A stretch of 37,786 bases of DNA from the NCBI GenBank assembly GCA_009885955.1, contig VFJS01000116.1, positions 1-37,786 of the forward strand, given 5' to 3'. The stretch is from Spirochaetia bacterium. GTDB taxonomy: Bacteria; Spirochaetota; UBA4802; UBA5550. The first letter of the stretch is position 1; the number at the start of each line of letters is the position of its first letter. The notes under the pieces were generated by a model. The model made no database searches, was not told the DNA's origin, and saw nothing but the letters and a program-made list of their open reading frames with translations. A program made the translations under genes and the position numbers. Shown piece after piece: positions 8,505-17,340 of this stretch.

Positions 8505-9626
8505 TTACCACCCCCTGGAGCGGGCGTTTTCAGATAATGCAGAAAATGCAGGCTTCACTGTTCCGTCGTAGTTGACAAGGCCCAGTGTCCTGATATATTC
8601 GATGAACACAGTATTTCCGCCAAGGCCGTAGAGCGCCGCGGTGCCTGATGCCGATGCTGCCGTTACATCATTGAGCCTGAGAAAACTTACAGCCTTTATG
8701 AAATCGCGGTGAGTATCCCATGAGGTAAAGATGTTCCGGACAAATTGGGCCTGGTTCTCATCGGTACTGCTGCATAACGGGCCTGATTGATACCCCACTT
8801 CCTGGAAGTATATGGGCCTGGTGGTTGTGGAGTAATTGCTTACCAGGGCTGAAATGTCCGGTGAAACCAGTGACGGATCTTTCACCGTAAAGTCCGGGTT
8901 GATGGGATAATAGGTCACGCCGATTATATCAACAGCTCCTGCGACGGCGGTGAATATTGCCTTCTGGCTGTTCAAACCGTATAGGGTTCCGGTGAACCCG
9001 ATTTTCAATGAAGAATATGATTTTGATGAAATCATCAATTTGATATTGTACAAAAATGCCCCGTAATCGCTCCATGAAAAATTTACATCGCCGCCGGCAT
9101 TGTATCCGTCAATCTCATTCCCGATCTGTACCGATGTCAGCAGGGTATAGTCGATGTTTTCTGTAATAAACAATTTGTCCAGGAGAGCGACAAACCGTGC
9201 TGCCATTGCGTGAGGTACGTCATCAAAGCGGGTGGCCATGAGATCCGCCGGGACATGTTTACCGGTAACATCCACGGTCCAGAAAGTAAGGCTGAGCTTT
9301 AGGCTGTTTGCTGTGCAGACGGCTGCCATGTCCTTAATGTTCTGAACCCATGCTGTATCGTATGATGTTCCCGTTGCATTTACCTGGTTCCAGAGAACCG
9401 GGAAGGTGATAAATTGCACACCGGCGGCTATTACTTTTGCCGCTCCAGCAAAAAAGTCCAGGGAAGGAGTGGTGTCCAGTAAGTCCATTCCCAGTATCCT
9501 GTCGCCTTTTGCTATATATCCGTCACTGACGGCCGGATTTTTTTTCCTGTGGGTTGTATCATAGCATGAAGAAATAAAAAAAATGAGCAGGCATAAGGTA
9601 ACGGAATTTTTAAACTTTGTTTTCAA
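8505..9626 (-). CDS. Lipoprotein with glycoside hydrolase clan GH-A-like barrel
   Basis: 373 residues. A lipoprotein signal ends in ISSC (Cys21). The mature part reads as a TIM-barrel resembling clan GH-A retaining glycosidases. The candidate acid/base is Glu171 in VQIGNEID (the typical Asn-Glu pair after strand 4). The candidate nucleophile is Glu276 in IYFQEVGYQSG (strand 7). Other barrel strands are GVQFITFPVLW, LKLSLTFW and DIIGVTYYPIN. This suggests a membrane-anchored polysaccharide or glycoside hydrolase, perhaps galactanase-like, but substrate and even activity are inference. The start is TTG, with AAGGAG 5 nt upstream and no ATG nearby. Genes on both sides have unrelated functions. 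Confidence 0.75.
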   Translation of the reverse strand: MKTKFKNSVTLCLLIFFISSCYDTTHRKKNPAVSDGYIAKGDRILGMDLLDTTPSLDFFAGAAKVIAAGVQFITFPVLWNQVNATGTSYDTAWVQNIKDMAAVCTANSLKLSLTFWTVDVTGKHVPADLMATRFDDVPHAMAARFVALLDKLFITENIDYTLLTSVQIGNEIDGYNAGGDVNFSWSDYGAFLYNIKLMISSKSYSSLKIGFTGTLYGLNSQKAIFTAVAGAVDIIGVTYYPINPDFTVKDPSLVSPDISALVSNYSTTTRPIYFQEVGYQSGPLCSSTDENQAQFVRNIFTSWDTHRDFIKAVSFLRLNDVTAASASGTAALYGLGGNTVFIEYIRTLGLVNYDGTVKPAFSALSENARSRGW

Positions 9627-9924
9627 ATGTACTCCTTGATTGCCGGACAGGGGAGGCCGGTTTTAAAATGATGAAAATGAAACAGGTTCATTATTCCGAT
9701 GAAATCATGAAACATAATTCTGTCAAATCAATTATTGAATCGGATTTTTGTCATTTTTATTAATGAAAATTCTGATATTTAGAGGTGCCGTAAATAGATT
9801 TCACCCTTGACAAAAGAATGTTTCCTGTGCGTTCATGGGGCATAGCGCCGGTATCCGGCGCAGAGAAATATGCTTAACACCGGTTAGTTGTAATTACAGA
9901 TTATAAATATCAAAGAGGTCAAAT
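9627..9924. other. Divergent intergenic region with GC hairpin
   Basis: A 298-bp gap between the divergent glycosidase-like and cyclase genes. It contains a TTGACA at 9807-9812 without a convincing -10 box, and a strong hairpin GCGCCGG-TAT-CCGGCGC (9845-9861) about 64 bp upstream of the cyclase start. No ORF or RNA gene is recognisable. Confidence 0.5.
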
Positions 9925-10722
9925 ATGAGTATACACTGCCCGACCACAGCCCTGTACAACAAGCTGAAAGATAGATTCAGCAGGGGCATAGAGAAGATGG
10001 AGTCGATGCATAGGCAATCCTGCCAGATGTCATGCTTCACAGGCAGAATATCGGAGAAGATCTTCAGGAAGTTTGAGAAAGACGGCGGGTATCGGGAGGA
10101 CATCAAGCGCGGTATTACTAAAAATTTATCAATCATGTTCACCGATATCCGCGGTTTTACAACACGGACATCAATGATGCACCCTGAACGGATTGTACAG
10201 CTCCTTGACCTTTTCATCCCGGAGATGCTGAATATCATCATCGAACGCCACAGGGGGATGGTTGATAAACTTCTCGGGGACGGCATCATGGCAGTATACG
10301 GTTATCCCTATGCTTCCGGTGATGAATTGCTGCAGGCCATCTATTCGGCAGTGGACATGCAGCAGGCGGCCTCTGCCATGGAGACCGTGCTGGGCCTCTC
10401 AGGGTATGACCCGGTTGAGATCGGGATAGGGATAAATTTCGGCGAGGTTCTCATATGCGAAGTCGGAAATGACGCATACAGGGAATCGACGGTCATCGGG
10501 GCTCCAGTCAACGTTGCTGCGAAAATGGAAGACATCGCAGGCGCGCATGATATCGCCCTGCCTGCAGACCTTCTTCCTGAAATTGACCGGCTCCGGCCCC
10601 GCATGACGCCTTATTTCGCCGACCGGGGCATAAAGCACGGCGTGGCTGCGGTCAATTTCGACTGGGCATCATATATAGAAAATGAGCAGTCCGAATTCAA
10701 GGAATGGAAAATAGTCGGATGA
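9925..10722 (+). CDS. Class III adenylate/guanylate cyclase
   Basis: 265 residues, soluble, converting a nucleoside triphosphate to a cyclic nucleotide. The cyclase domain spans about 65-255. Metal-binding aspartates are Asp74 in MFTDIRGFT and Asp119 in KLLGDGIMAVYG. In the APVNVAAKME segment the transition-state Asn196 is present, but the usual catalytic Arg, four residues on, is Lys200, which may lower activity. The N-terminal 60 residues contain Cys5, Cys33 and Cys37 and no recognised sensor domain. Start ATG with AGAGG 6 nt upstream. The gene stands alone between divergent and unrelated neighbours. Confidence 0.88.
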   Translation: MSIHCPTTALYNKLKDRFSRGIEKMESMHRQSCQMSCFTGRISEKIFRKFEKDGGYREDIKRGITKNLSIMFTDIRGFTTRTSMMHPERIVQLLDLFIPEMLNIIIERHRGMVDKLLGDGIMAVYGYPYASGDELLQAIYSAVDMQQAASAMETVLGLSGYDPVEIGIGINFGEVLICEVGNDAYRESTVIGAPVNVAAKMEDIAGAHDIALPADLLPEIDRLRPRMTPYFADRGIKHGVAAVNFDWASYIENEQSEFKEWKIVG

Positions 10723-10872
10723 GAGCCCGGGAATATTTTTTTCTTGCAATTTACGGGTTAATGGCAACATTTTGTATATCTGATAATATTCTCATTATGC
10801 AGCTTATACAGAAAAATTTTACCGTGTATTCCCGGAAAATATCCGGATAAAAAAACATTAACGGAGTTATGT

Positions 10873-11742
10873 TTGAAGATAATCATTGTGTGCGTCATGA
10901 TTCTTTTTTCCTCGGCAGAATTATTCGCGGAAAAAATGAGAATAGCAATCATGGACTTTAATGCTGACGGTGTACCAAGGGAGGAAGCGCGGAGGATCAC
11001 GGAACTTATACGGACAGAAATTATCAATACAGGCAGATTCAATGTCATAGAGAGGGACCAGCTCGACAAAATTCTTCAGGAACAGGGCTTTCAGCAGACT
11101 GGATGCACCGATGAAACATGCGCGGTAAAGATCGGAAGGCTTGTTTCGGCCAACAAGATGCTTGTGGGAACCGTAATGGTTGTGTCAGGGACAACAGTAA
11201 TCAATGGGCGGATCGTTGATGTAGAGAAAGGTGTTGCCGAGTTCGGAGAGAGGCAGGTTGCGCGTACAAGCGGGGAGATCTATGATTCCGTGACTGCCTT
11301 CAGCCAGAAATTGACAAGAAGGATATATAAGGACGCTTCCGGGGTCGAGTATCATTCACCGTTTGCTGCCGGGGCAATATCCCTTGTCCCGCTCTGGAGC
11401 GGAAGCATGAATAAGGGGTTTGATGTAATCGGCATGTCCTTCATCCTCGGGAAAAGTATTACCCTCCTCTGCGGCATCCTCGCGCACTTTCAGGTATGGC
11501 CTGTTGATGCGGTAAACAAGGAAAATTATTTTGTTGCTTTCGGAGCAGTCACCATGGGGGATGTTATTTATTCGTCTTTTGCTGTTGCAGGCTATAATGA
11601 AAAGTACGGTCTCACCGCATCAGCAAAGCGGGAGAAGAGCGTATCAATTGTTCTGAGCCCCCGTATCAGCCAATTCTACAGGCCTGGCGTGTACACATCA
11701 AGGAGCGATGGCATAAATATATCAGCAATGTATTCTTTTTGA
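10873..11742 (+). CDS. CsgG-family (LpoB/TolB-like) envelope protein
   Basis: 289 residues. An N-terminal signal peptide spans about 1-19. Residues 22-150 match the CsgG-type fold: RIAIMDFNADGV at the start, a helix with ITELIRTEIINTGRFNVIERDQLDKILQEQGFQQTG, then KIGRLVSANKMLVGTV and a VINGRIVDVEKG beta hairpin. Related proteins act in outer-membrane assembly or transport. The C-terminal 120 residues include a hydrophobic segment (about 185-205) and no known domain. The start is TTG at 10873 with GGAG 6 nt upstream; an ATG at 10869 is out of frame. It converges on the HU gene. Confidence 0.8.
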   Translation: MKIIIVCVMILFSSAELFAEKMRIAIMDFNADGVPREEARRITELIRTEIINTGRFNVIERDQLDKILQEQGFQQTGCTDETCAVKIGRLVSANKMLVGTVMVVSGTTVINGRIVDVEKGVAEFGERQVARTSGEIYDSVTAFSQKLTRRIYKDASGVEYHSPFAAGAISLVPLWSGSMNKGFDVIGMSFILGKSITLLCGILAHFQVWPVDAVNKENYFVAFGAVTMGDVIYSSFAVAGYNEKYGLTASAKREKSVSIVLSPRISQFYRPGVYTSRSDGINISAMYSF

Positions 11743-11803
11743 AATTTCTGATAAAAAATCTTGGTTTTTTTGGAGCATTTCCTTCAGATCCTTAAAAAAG
11801 GAA

Positions 11804-11873
11804 GTCCGGACATCCCGGACATTCAGTACGGGCTTCTGCCCGTTTGGGTAAATAAACGCGGGCGCCAGCCCGC
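11804..11873. repeat. Three tandem GC-rich hairpins
   Basis: Three perfect 6-bp stems follow one another: GTCCGG/CCGGAC (11804-11820), ACGGGC/GCCCGT (11828-11843) and GCGGGC/GCCCGC (11858-11873). Loops are 4-5 nt. The second and third share the pattern NCGGGC-N4-GCCCGN. They occupy the 210-bp gap between the convergent CsgG-like and HU genes. They may stabilise mRNA ends or act as bidirectional terminators, but none has a T-tract. A REP-like element is another possibility. Confidence 0.65.
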
Positions 11874-11952
11874 AGAAGATGTACTGATTTATAACCTTTT
11901 ATATCCCCGTAAATGCTGTCCTCTAAATAGACGGTGTAATTTTCCGGAGGGA

Positions 11953-12339
11953 TTACTTTTTCATTTTTGCTTTAAGCGCCTGTTCTTTATAGGTTTTACT
12001 GTAAGAGAATTTAGGGACCTTGGTTGCCTTTTTTGCGGCTATTTTGATCTCTTCGCCGGTTATGGGATTCCTTCCCATCCTTTCTTTTGATGCAGGTCTC
12101 ACTTTAATAAAAGCCTTTCCGAATTTACCCATGGGCACTCTTTCTCCGTTTAAAATGCCTTCGCTGTAAACATCATAGAGGTCTTCAATAAGGTCTTTTA
12201 CTTTCTGCCTGGGTAATTCATGTTTTTCCGATATGTAATTCACTATTGTCTGAGCAGTGAATTTTTCCGGAAACTTGACTTTTTTAGCTGTTACTTTTAC
12301 TGCTGCTTTTTTTTCCTGTTTACCGATTGTTTTTGCCAT
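11953..12339 (-). CDS. HU/IHF-family DNA-binding protein with basic N-terminal tail
   Basis: A nucleoid-associated DNA-bending protein of about 128 residues, against about 90 for standard HU. The extra length is an N-terminal Lys/Ala-rich tail of about 25 residues (KKAAVKVTAKKVKFP) and a short basic C-terminus. The HU core shows VKDLIEDLYDV, the arm region GKAFIKVRPASKERMGRNPITGEEIKI, and the final KVPKFSYSK helix start. An upstream in-frame GTG (12345) overlaps the GGAG. The ATG at 12339, 5 nt after GGAG, is therefore the better start. Confidence 0.93.
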   Translation of the reverse strand: MAKTIGKQEKKAAVKVTAKKVKFPEKFTAQTIVNYISEKHELPRQKVKDLIEDLYDVYSEGILNGERVPMGKFGKAFIKVRPASKERMGRNPITGEEIKIAAKKATKVPKFSYSKTYKEQALKAKMKK

Positions 12340-12345
12340 TTTCAC

Positions 12346-12835
12346 TCCGTTTAATTTAAATTTAACTTAAGGGCTTCCCGAAACATATGGGGCTTAAATA
12401 TTATTCCCGGCCCTGATTTTCTCAGGTCCGTGCCCTTCAGGAAATGCCCGTATTTTTTATTATTCAGGATTCCTTTAAAAAATGAAATATTCCTATTATT
12501 TAATCAGTAGAAAAATTGATTTTATACCGTCAAGTTTTTTATTATTTTACATGATAGATCGGCATATTTTATTCAGTAAAAAATATAGCCGGTGCATAAT
12601 ATAAAACAGATCATTTAGAATAATTGAATATTAATCTTTTTTTAGTAAAATTTGTCCATCTGAATTTAATTAATTTGACAAAATTTTAAAAATTAGTATT
12701 GTATTTGGGTAATTTAAAGAAACAAAAATATAAATTGTCATCTTAATTTTCACCGTTTTATTATTATGAAATTCATATTTAATTTTAATAAGTGGATATA
12801 CTAATCATCATTGATCTTATTTTGGAGGTATGGGA
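12346..12835. promoter_or_regulatory. AT-rich divergent region; candidate promoter of the chemotaxis operon
   Basis: A 490-bp gap between the divergent HU gene and the chemoreceptor gene, very AT-rich from about 12470. The best promoter match is TTGACA at 12675-12680 followed 16 bp later by TATTGT (12697-12702), about 130 bp before the receptor start. No ORF, RNA gene or strong dyad is visible. A bent-DNA or multi-regulator region is possible but not shown. Confidence 0.45.
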
Positions 12836-14437
12836 ATGATTAAATCCCTGATAAAATTAACCCTGTATAAAAAAATCATTCTCCCGGGTGTTATTTTGAT
12901 AATAATATTTTCAGCCGGAATCCTCGGTTATTTCATGCCGCTGGTCAGGAATAATATAATTGATGAGAAAAAAATGAAGCTTCAGGATATTACTGATACT
13001 GCACTGGGCATTTTCAAGCATTTTGACGACCTGTCAAAAGAAGGAGTCATTACTATTGATGAAGCAAAAAAAAGGGCCATGCTCATTATAAAAAACATGA
13101 AGTATGGGCCTGACGGAAAGGATTATCTCTGGATAAACGATTTTCAGCCTAAAATGATCATGCATCCCTACGAGACTGAACTTGATGGCAGGGATCTGAG
13201 TAATTACAAGGACCCCTCAGGTTTTCTGCTCTTCAAGGAATTTGTTGATCTTTGTAAAAATAACAGCAGGAGCCACGTTCTTCACATGTGGCAGTTTAAG
13301 GACCAGAAGGATAAAATTGTGCCGAAATTATCCTTTGTTCAGGCTTTTTGGGAGTGGAGATGGATAGTCGGCACCGGTATATATATTGAGGACGTGAATG
13401 AACAGGTAAATAAAATATTGAGGGATGTGGTCATTGTACTGATTATGATAGTATTCCTTTTTGTCATTGTCATAATAGTGACGGCCAGATCAATAGTAAG
13501 ACCGCTGAAGAAGAGTGTGGATCTTTCCAGACAATTAGCTGAAGGGAATCTTACAATCGAAATAAAAAACATCAGTGATGATGACACGGGCCAGCTCCTT
13601 CTCGCCATAAAAAACATGGCAGACAAGCTCGCGGGAATTGTTTCAGATATTTTAGAATGCGCCAACGGGATTGCATCGGCATCGTATGAACTGAATGCTA
13701 CGGCCCAGAGCCTTAGCCAGGGTTCCAATGAACAGGCCGCTAATGTTGAAGAGATAGCTTCATCCCTCGAAGAGATGGGCGCTTCAGTCTCTCTGAATAC
13801 CGAGAATGCAAGAAATACGGACATGATAGCGCAGAAAACCGCAGTGAATGCCGTGGAAGGCGGAAAAGCGGTTAATGAAACGGTCTCGGCAATGAAGGCT
13901 ATTGCGGAAAAGATAAACCTTATTGATGATGTGGCATACCAGACAAACCTTCTGGCGCTCAATGCTGCAATTGAAGCCGCCAGGGCCGGTGACCATGGAA
14001 AGGGCTTTGCCGTTGTGGCAAGCGAGGTGAGGAAACTCGCGGAAAGGAGCCAGATCGCCTCACAGGAGATAGGCGAGCTTGCCTCGGGCAGCGTCCGGCT
14101 TGCAGATAAGGCAGGGAAGCTTCTTGATGAAATCGTGCCGGACATCAAGAAAACAGCGGAGCTAGTACAGAATATAACAAATGCCTCGGAACAGCAGGAC
14201 ATGGGAATATCTCAGATCAATACGGGGATGGAGCAGCTGAACCAGATAACCCAGCACAATGCCTCGGCCTCTGAAGAGTTGGCATCCACATCCCAGGTTT
14301 TAAGTAAGAGCGCCATCCGCCTTCAGGAACTAATGGGTTTTTTTAAAACCAACTTTCTGATATCAGGGAAAGATAAGGCCAAAGATCAAAAAAATCAGGA
14401 AACATCCGAAAATAAAGCTGTTATAAAAAGACGTTAA
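12836..14437 (+). CDS. Methyl-accepting chemotaxis protein with sCache_2-type sensor
   Basis: Transmembrane chemoreceptor, 533 residues. The order is TM1 (about 14-34), a periplasmic single-Cache sensor (about 35-195) with the family-typical [17 protein letters not shown] and [16 protein letters not shown]2 (about 198-218), HAMP (219-270), then a cytoplasmic signalling bundle. The conserved hairpin tip is [20 protein letters not shown] (about 370-390). Related Cache_2 sensors often bind small organic acids, but the ligand here is unknown. There is no C-terminal CheR-binding pentapeptide. The second ATG (12836) is chosen because GGAGG is 7 nt upstream, whereas ATG 12830 is only 1 nt from it. 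First gene of the chemotaxis operon. Confidence 0.95.
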   Translation: MIKSLIKLTLYKKIILPGVILIIIFSAGILGYFMPLVRNNIIDEKKMKLQDITDTALGIFKHFDDLSKEGVITIDEAKKRAMLIIKNMKYGPDGKDYLWINDFQPKMIMHPYETELDGRDLSNYKDPSGFLLFKEFVDLCKNNSRSHVLHMWQFKDQKDKIVPKLSFVQAFWEWRWIVGTGIYIEDVNEQVNKILRDVVIVLIMIVFLFVIVIIVTARSIVRPLKKSVDLSRQLAEGNLTIEIKNISDDDTGQLLLAIKNMADKLAGIVSDILECANGIASASYELNATAQSLSQGSNEQAANVEEIASSLEEMGASVSLNTENARNTDMIAQKTAVNAVEGGKAVNETVSAMKAIAEKINLIDDVAYQTNLLALNAAIEAARAGDHGKGFAVVASEVRKLAERSQIASQEIGELASGSVRLADKAGKLLDEIVPDIKKTAELVQNITNASEQQDMGISQINTGMEQLNQITQHNASASEELASTSQVLSKSAIRLQELMGFFKTNFLISGKDKAKDQKNQETSENKAVIKRR

Positions 14438-14469
14438 GTGGATTTTCTTTTATACATTCACGGAATGGT

Positions 14470-15000
14470 ATGATCATGGAAATTAGAAGAAAAAATAATA
14501 CCGATGACGGAAAACAGTTTCTTACATTCAAGGTGGGGAGCGAGTACTTCGGTATTAGCGTGGACAGGGCGCGGGAAGTTATTGAATTCAGAAATTATAC
14601 CGCTGTGCCCCGTGTCCCGGGTTACATAAAAGGGGTGATTAATCTCCGTGGAGAGGTTGTCCCCATAGTGGATCTCCCTTTTCTCCTTCATGGGCGCAGC
14701 AATCCAGTGACCAGGTTTACCTGCATAGTTATTATCGACATGGAAATGCAGAATGAAAAAGTCATCATAGGGGTCATGATAGATTCGGTGAGCGAAGTTC
14801 TTACCCTGTCGGAAAGTGATATTGGGGCCGCTCCTGATTTCGGCATCAAAATTCGTCATGATTATGTCAGCGGAATAGGCAGGGCAGGGACAAAGTTCAT
14901 AGTTCTCCTGAATGTCGGCGCTGTTTTTGACATTGACGATCTCTCCGATTTTAATAAAGTCCGTTCATATCATTCGGCCCTGCAGACAGTGTCTGGTTGA
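14470..15000 (+). CDS. cheW: CheW-type coupling protein 1
   Basis: 176 residues, a single CheW domain linking receptors to the CheA kinase at the membrane array. It shows FKVGSEYFGISVDRAREVIEF, the hallmark GVINLRGEVVPIVDL, and IGVMIDSVSEVLTLSESD. The start is ATG 14470 or ATG 14476; neither has a strong Shine-Dalgarno match. It begins 32 bp after the receptor gene and is followed within 20 bp by a second cheW, so the two coupling proteins are probably made together. Confidence 0.93.
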   Translation: MIMEIRRKNNTDDGKQFLTFKVGSEYFGISVDRAREVIEFRNYTAVPRVPGYIKGVINLRGEVVPIVDLPFLLHGRSNPVTRFTCIVIIDMEMQNEKVIIGVMIDSVSEVLTLSESDIGAAPDFGIKIRHDYVSGIGRAGTKFIVLLNVGAVFDIDDLSDFNKVRSYHSALQTVSG

Positions 15001-15019
15001 TCGGGACCGGAGAATTTTT

Positions 15020-15514
15020 ATGCAGCAGTATAATGAAAATCTGAAAAAAAAAGTGAGCGAAGAGATACGGCAGTATGTATCATTCAGGATCGGGAATGAA
15101 ATGTTCGGTATTGAAGTAATGAAGGTGCAGGAGGTTCTGGGCCAGGTGGAGCTTACCGCTGTCCCGGGAACCATGCCTTTCATGAAGGGTGTCATTGACC
15201 TGAGGGGAGTAATAGTCCCGGTTATTGACTTGAGGCTTAAATTCAAGGCCCTGGAGAAACAGTTCGACAGGGATTCCGTTATTATCATTGCCGAGATCAA
15301 GGGAATACTCGCCGGCTTCATTGTTGATTCAGTCTCTGATGTCATATCCCTGTCTGAATCTGAAGTGCAGAGGACGCCGCATTTCTCCACTGAAGTTGAA
15401 ACCGATTCGGTGGAGGGAATTGCAAAATATAATGATAAAATAATTATCATTCTCGAGGTGGACAGGATATTCAGGGCCGGTGAGATTGAACAGATGATTC
15501 AGGGCAACAGATAA
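15020..15514 (+). CDS. cheW: CheW-type coupling protein 2
   Basis: 164 residues, a CheW domain with YVSFRIGNEMFGIEVMKVQEV, GVIDLRGVIVPVIDLRLKF and AGFIVDSVSDVISLSESEV. It is clearly a paralogue of the preceding gene rather than a recent duplicate, since the two differ at most positions. The start is ATG 15020 with GGAG 7 nt upstream. An open frame reaching back to 14912 overlaps the first cheW and reads as non-domain sequence, so it is rejected. Confidence 0.95.
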   Translation: MQQYNENLKKKVSEEIRQYVSFRIGNEMFGIEVMKVQEVLGQVELTAVPGTMPFMKGVIDLRGVIVPVIDLRLKFKALEKQFDRDSVIIIAEIKGILAGFIVDSVSDVISLSESEVQRTPHFSTEVETDSVEGIAKYNDKIIIILEVDRIFRAGEIEQMIQGNR

Positions 15515-15578
15515 AATCAGAAGCATGCCTGGTACGGCGTATGACAGTCCTGAAACTAACAATAATTGAGGGTAAACT

Positions 15579-15953
15579 ATGGGGAAAAATATTCTGGTAA
15601 TAGATGACGCCACGGCAATCAGGCAGGTCGTTGAACTGACCCTCAGGGACTCGGGATATGAAGTTGTCCAGGCCGCTGATGGCAGGGATGGCCTGGCTAA
15701 GCTTGACGGGCAGGGGATAGATCTCATCATTTGCGATGTGAATATGCCTGTCATGAACGGCATCGAATTCCTGTCGGCCGTAAAAAATGATGAGGCCTAT
15801 TCGTCATACAAGTATACCCCGATAATAATGCTTACAACAGAATCCGGCGATGATATGAAGGCAAAGGGGAAGGAACTGGGGGCAAGGGCATGGCTTATCA
15901 AGCCCTTCAAGCCCGATCAGCTTATTGAAGCAGTTGGGAAACTGATCATATGA
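15579..15953 (+). CDS. cheY: CheY-like single-domain response regulator
   Basis: A 124-residue receiver domain without an output domain. Phospho-acceptor Asp53 is in LIICDVNMPVMNG, acidic metal-site residues are Asp9 and Asp10, the switch Thr is in IIMLTTES (86/87), and Lys108 is in WLIKPFKP. CheA would phosphorylate it to signal to the motor or another output. Start ATG preceded by GAGGG. It lies between cheW2 and the ParA-like gene. No phosphatase gene (cheX, cheC or cheZ) is present in the operon. Confidence 0.95.
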   Translation: MGKNILVIDDATAIRQVVELTLRDSGYEVVQAADGRDGLAKLDGQGIDLIICDVNMPVMNGIEFLSAVKNDEAYSSYKYTPIIMLTTESGDDMKAKGKELGARAWLIKPFKPDQLIEAVGKLII

Positions 15954-15990
15954 CCACAGCCACGCAGAGAGCGTATACAGGTTATTGTTC

Positions 15991-16752
15991 ATGAGAAAAA
16001 TTGCTATTTCCAATAACAAGGGGGGAGTGGGAAAAACCACCTCGGCCGTTAACATCGGAGCCGGCCTTCTCAAATTTGAGAAAAAAGTCCTCCTCATCGA
16101 TATTGACCCCCAGTCCCATCTGACCTACTCCCTGGGGATAAAGGCCCATGAAATAAAAAGTGACGTCTATGATCTCATGACAGGCTCCGCAGGCCTTTCA
16201 AACGTAATCGTCCGGAGAAACGGCCTTGACCTTATTCCTTCCTCGCCTGACATGGAGGGGGATAAGAAAAAAAACATCATGGACACTCCCGGGAATGAAT
16301 TCCTGTTGAAAAATGCCCTGAGCGATCTCAGCGGATATGACTACGTTATCATTGACTGCCCTCCGGCACTGGGGATCCTCACCATGAACGCGCTGACATC
16401 GGTGAGCGAGGTGTTCATCCCGCTTCAGACCGAATTTCTTGCTCTCCAGGGGATGAGTGAACTGCTGAAGAAGGTCAGGGTGATAAAGGAAAAGTACAAC
16501 GAAAGCCTGGATATTACCGGGATATTCGCTACAATGTACAATGAAAGGAAAAAGCTGAACAGGGAAGTGCTTGAGAATGTGAAGAGGTATTTTCCGGACA
16601 AGGTGTTCAAGACATGCATACGGGAAAATATTGCAATCGCCGAGGCGCCCAGTTTTGGCAAGTCCATTTTTGATTATGATAAGGAGAGCAACGGGGCAAA
16701 GGATTACCTTGAGCTTTGCAAAGAAATTGTTGAGAGGTTCCCCCATGACTAA
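15991..16752 (+). CDS. ParA-like ATPase encoded in the chemotaxis operon
   Basis: 253 residues with the deviant Walker A motif [13 protein letters not shown] (Lys10, Lys15), Walker A' region LLIDIDPQSHLTYSLG, and IIDCPPALGILTMNAL. It is a full-length MinD/ParA-type protein, but no parB follows. A complete parA-parB pair sits elsewhere at 30.7-32.3 kb, so this copy is probably not for chromosome partition. By analogy with ParC of Vibrio and PpfA of Rhodobacter, it may position or partition chemotaxis arrays. ATG 15991 is preferred over the upstream TTG 15985; the ribosome site is weak. Its stop overlaps the next start by 8 bp (ATGACTAA). Confidence 0.9.
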   Translation: MRKIAISNNKGGVGKTTSAVNIGAGLLKFEKKVLLIDIDPQSHLTYSLGIKAHEIKSDVYDLMTGSAGLSNVIVRRNGLDLIPSSPDMEGDKKKNIMDTPGNEFLLKNALSDLSGYDYVIIDCPPALGILTMNALTSVSEVFIPLQTEFLALQGMSELLKKVRVIKEKYNESLDITGIFATMYNERKKLNREVLENVKRYFPDKVFKTCIRENIAIAEAPSFGKSIFDYDKESNGAKDYLELCKEIVERFPHD

Positions 16753-17308
16753 AAAAAAGGAGAGGCTTGGATCGGACCCTTTTAATTCTGTCAACGATGA
16801 GTTGATTGATGGTGAAAATGGAACTGAAAGGGTTTTGCATGATGATAAGGAACCTGTTATTTTAAAGCCTGAAATAACTGCCGTGGTACCGGTTCAAATT
16901 GTGGATAATTCCAAAGTCGAGGAGGCCCCTCAGTCGGCCGCTGCAGAGGAAAAACCGGTAGAGAAAATGATTGAGGAGACTGACAGGGAAGTCGGAAAAA
17001 CATCTTGTAAAGGAAAAAATGTTCTTATACATATTGATTCAACTGAGCCCGGCTTTGTGACTTTTACCATACAAGGGGAAGTGACCATCTATTCGGTCAA
17101 TGATATATATACATGCATTCGCGAATTTATGAATGGAACTTCATCAATGGATTTAGATCTCTCCGGGGTTCATAAGATCGACAGCGCCGGGTATCAGCTG
17201 ATTTCTTTGATAAAGAAGGAATCGGTGAACACCGGCAGGCTTATCAAATTCAGCAATCCAAATAATGAGATCAAAAGAATTTTCAGACTCTTCGGCGAAC
17301 AAATATAA
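16745..17308 (+). CDS. STAS-domain protein (anti-sigma antagonist-like) of the chemotaxis operon
   Basis: 187 residues. Residues 1-90 are acidic, low-complexity and probably disordered. Residues about 94-187 form a STAS domain: FTIQGEVTIYSVNDIYTCI, then DLDLSGVHKIDSAGYQLI with Ser147 at the position phosphorylated in SpoIIAA-type proteins, and a helix ending in RIFRLFG. The domain fits a phospho-switch partner for a kinase or a coupling scaffold. The ATG overlaps the ParA-like stop, which implies translational coupling. It lies 32 bp before cheA. A longer upstream open frame inside the ParA gene is out of frame with it and rejected. Confidence 0.85.
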   Translation: MTKKKERLGSDPFNSVNDELIDGENGTERVLHDDKEPVILKPEITAVVPVQIVDNSKVEEAPQSAAAEEKPVEKMIEETDREVGKTSCKGKNVLIHIDSTEPGFVTFTIQGEVTIYSVNDIYTCIREFMNGTSSMDLDLSGVHKIDSAGYQLISLIKKESVNTGRLIKFSNPNNEIKRIFRLFGEQI

Positions 17309-17340
17309 GGGAACTTCGAAAAATTAATTGGAGCCTGAAT

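Noticed and set aside
12361-12470. A small SRP-type RNA gene in the region upstream of the HU gene
   Set aside because: The short stretch CAGGTCCG resembles part of the SRP core, but the rest of the conserved loop and the long stem are missing.
14912-15019. A longer start for the second CheW
   Set aside because: The extra 36 residues overlap the first cheW, have no ribosome site and do not resemble a CheW N-terminus; ATG 15020 has GGAG 7 nt upstream.
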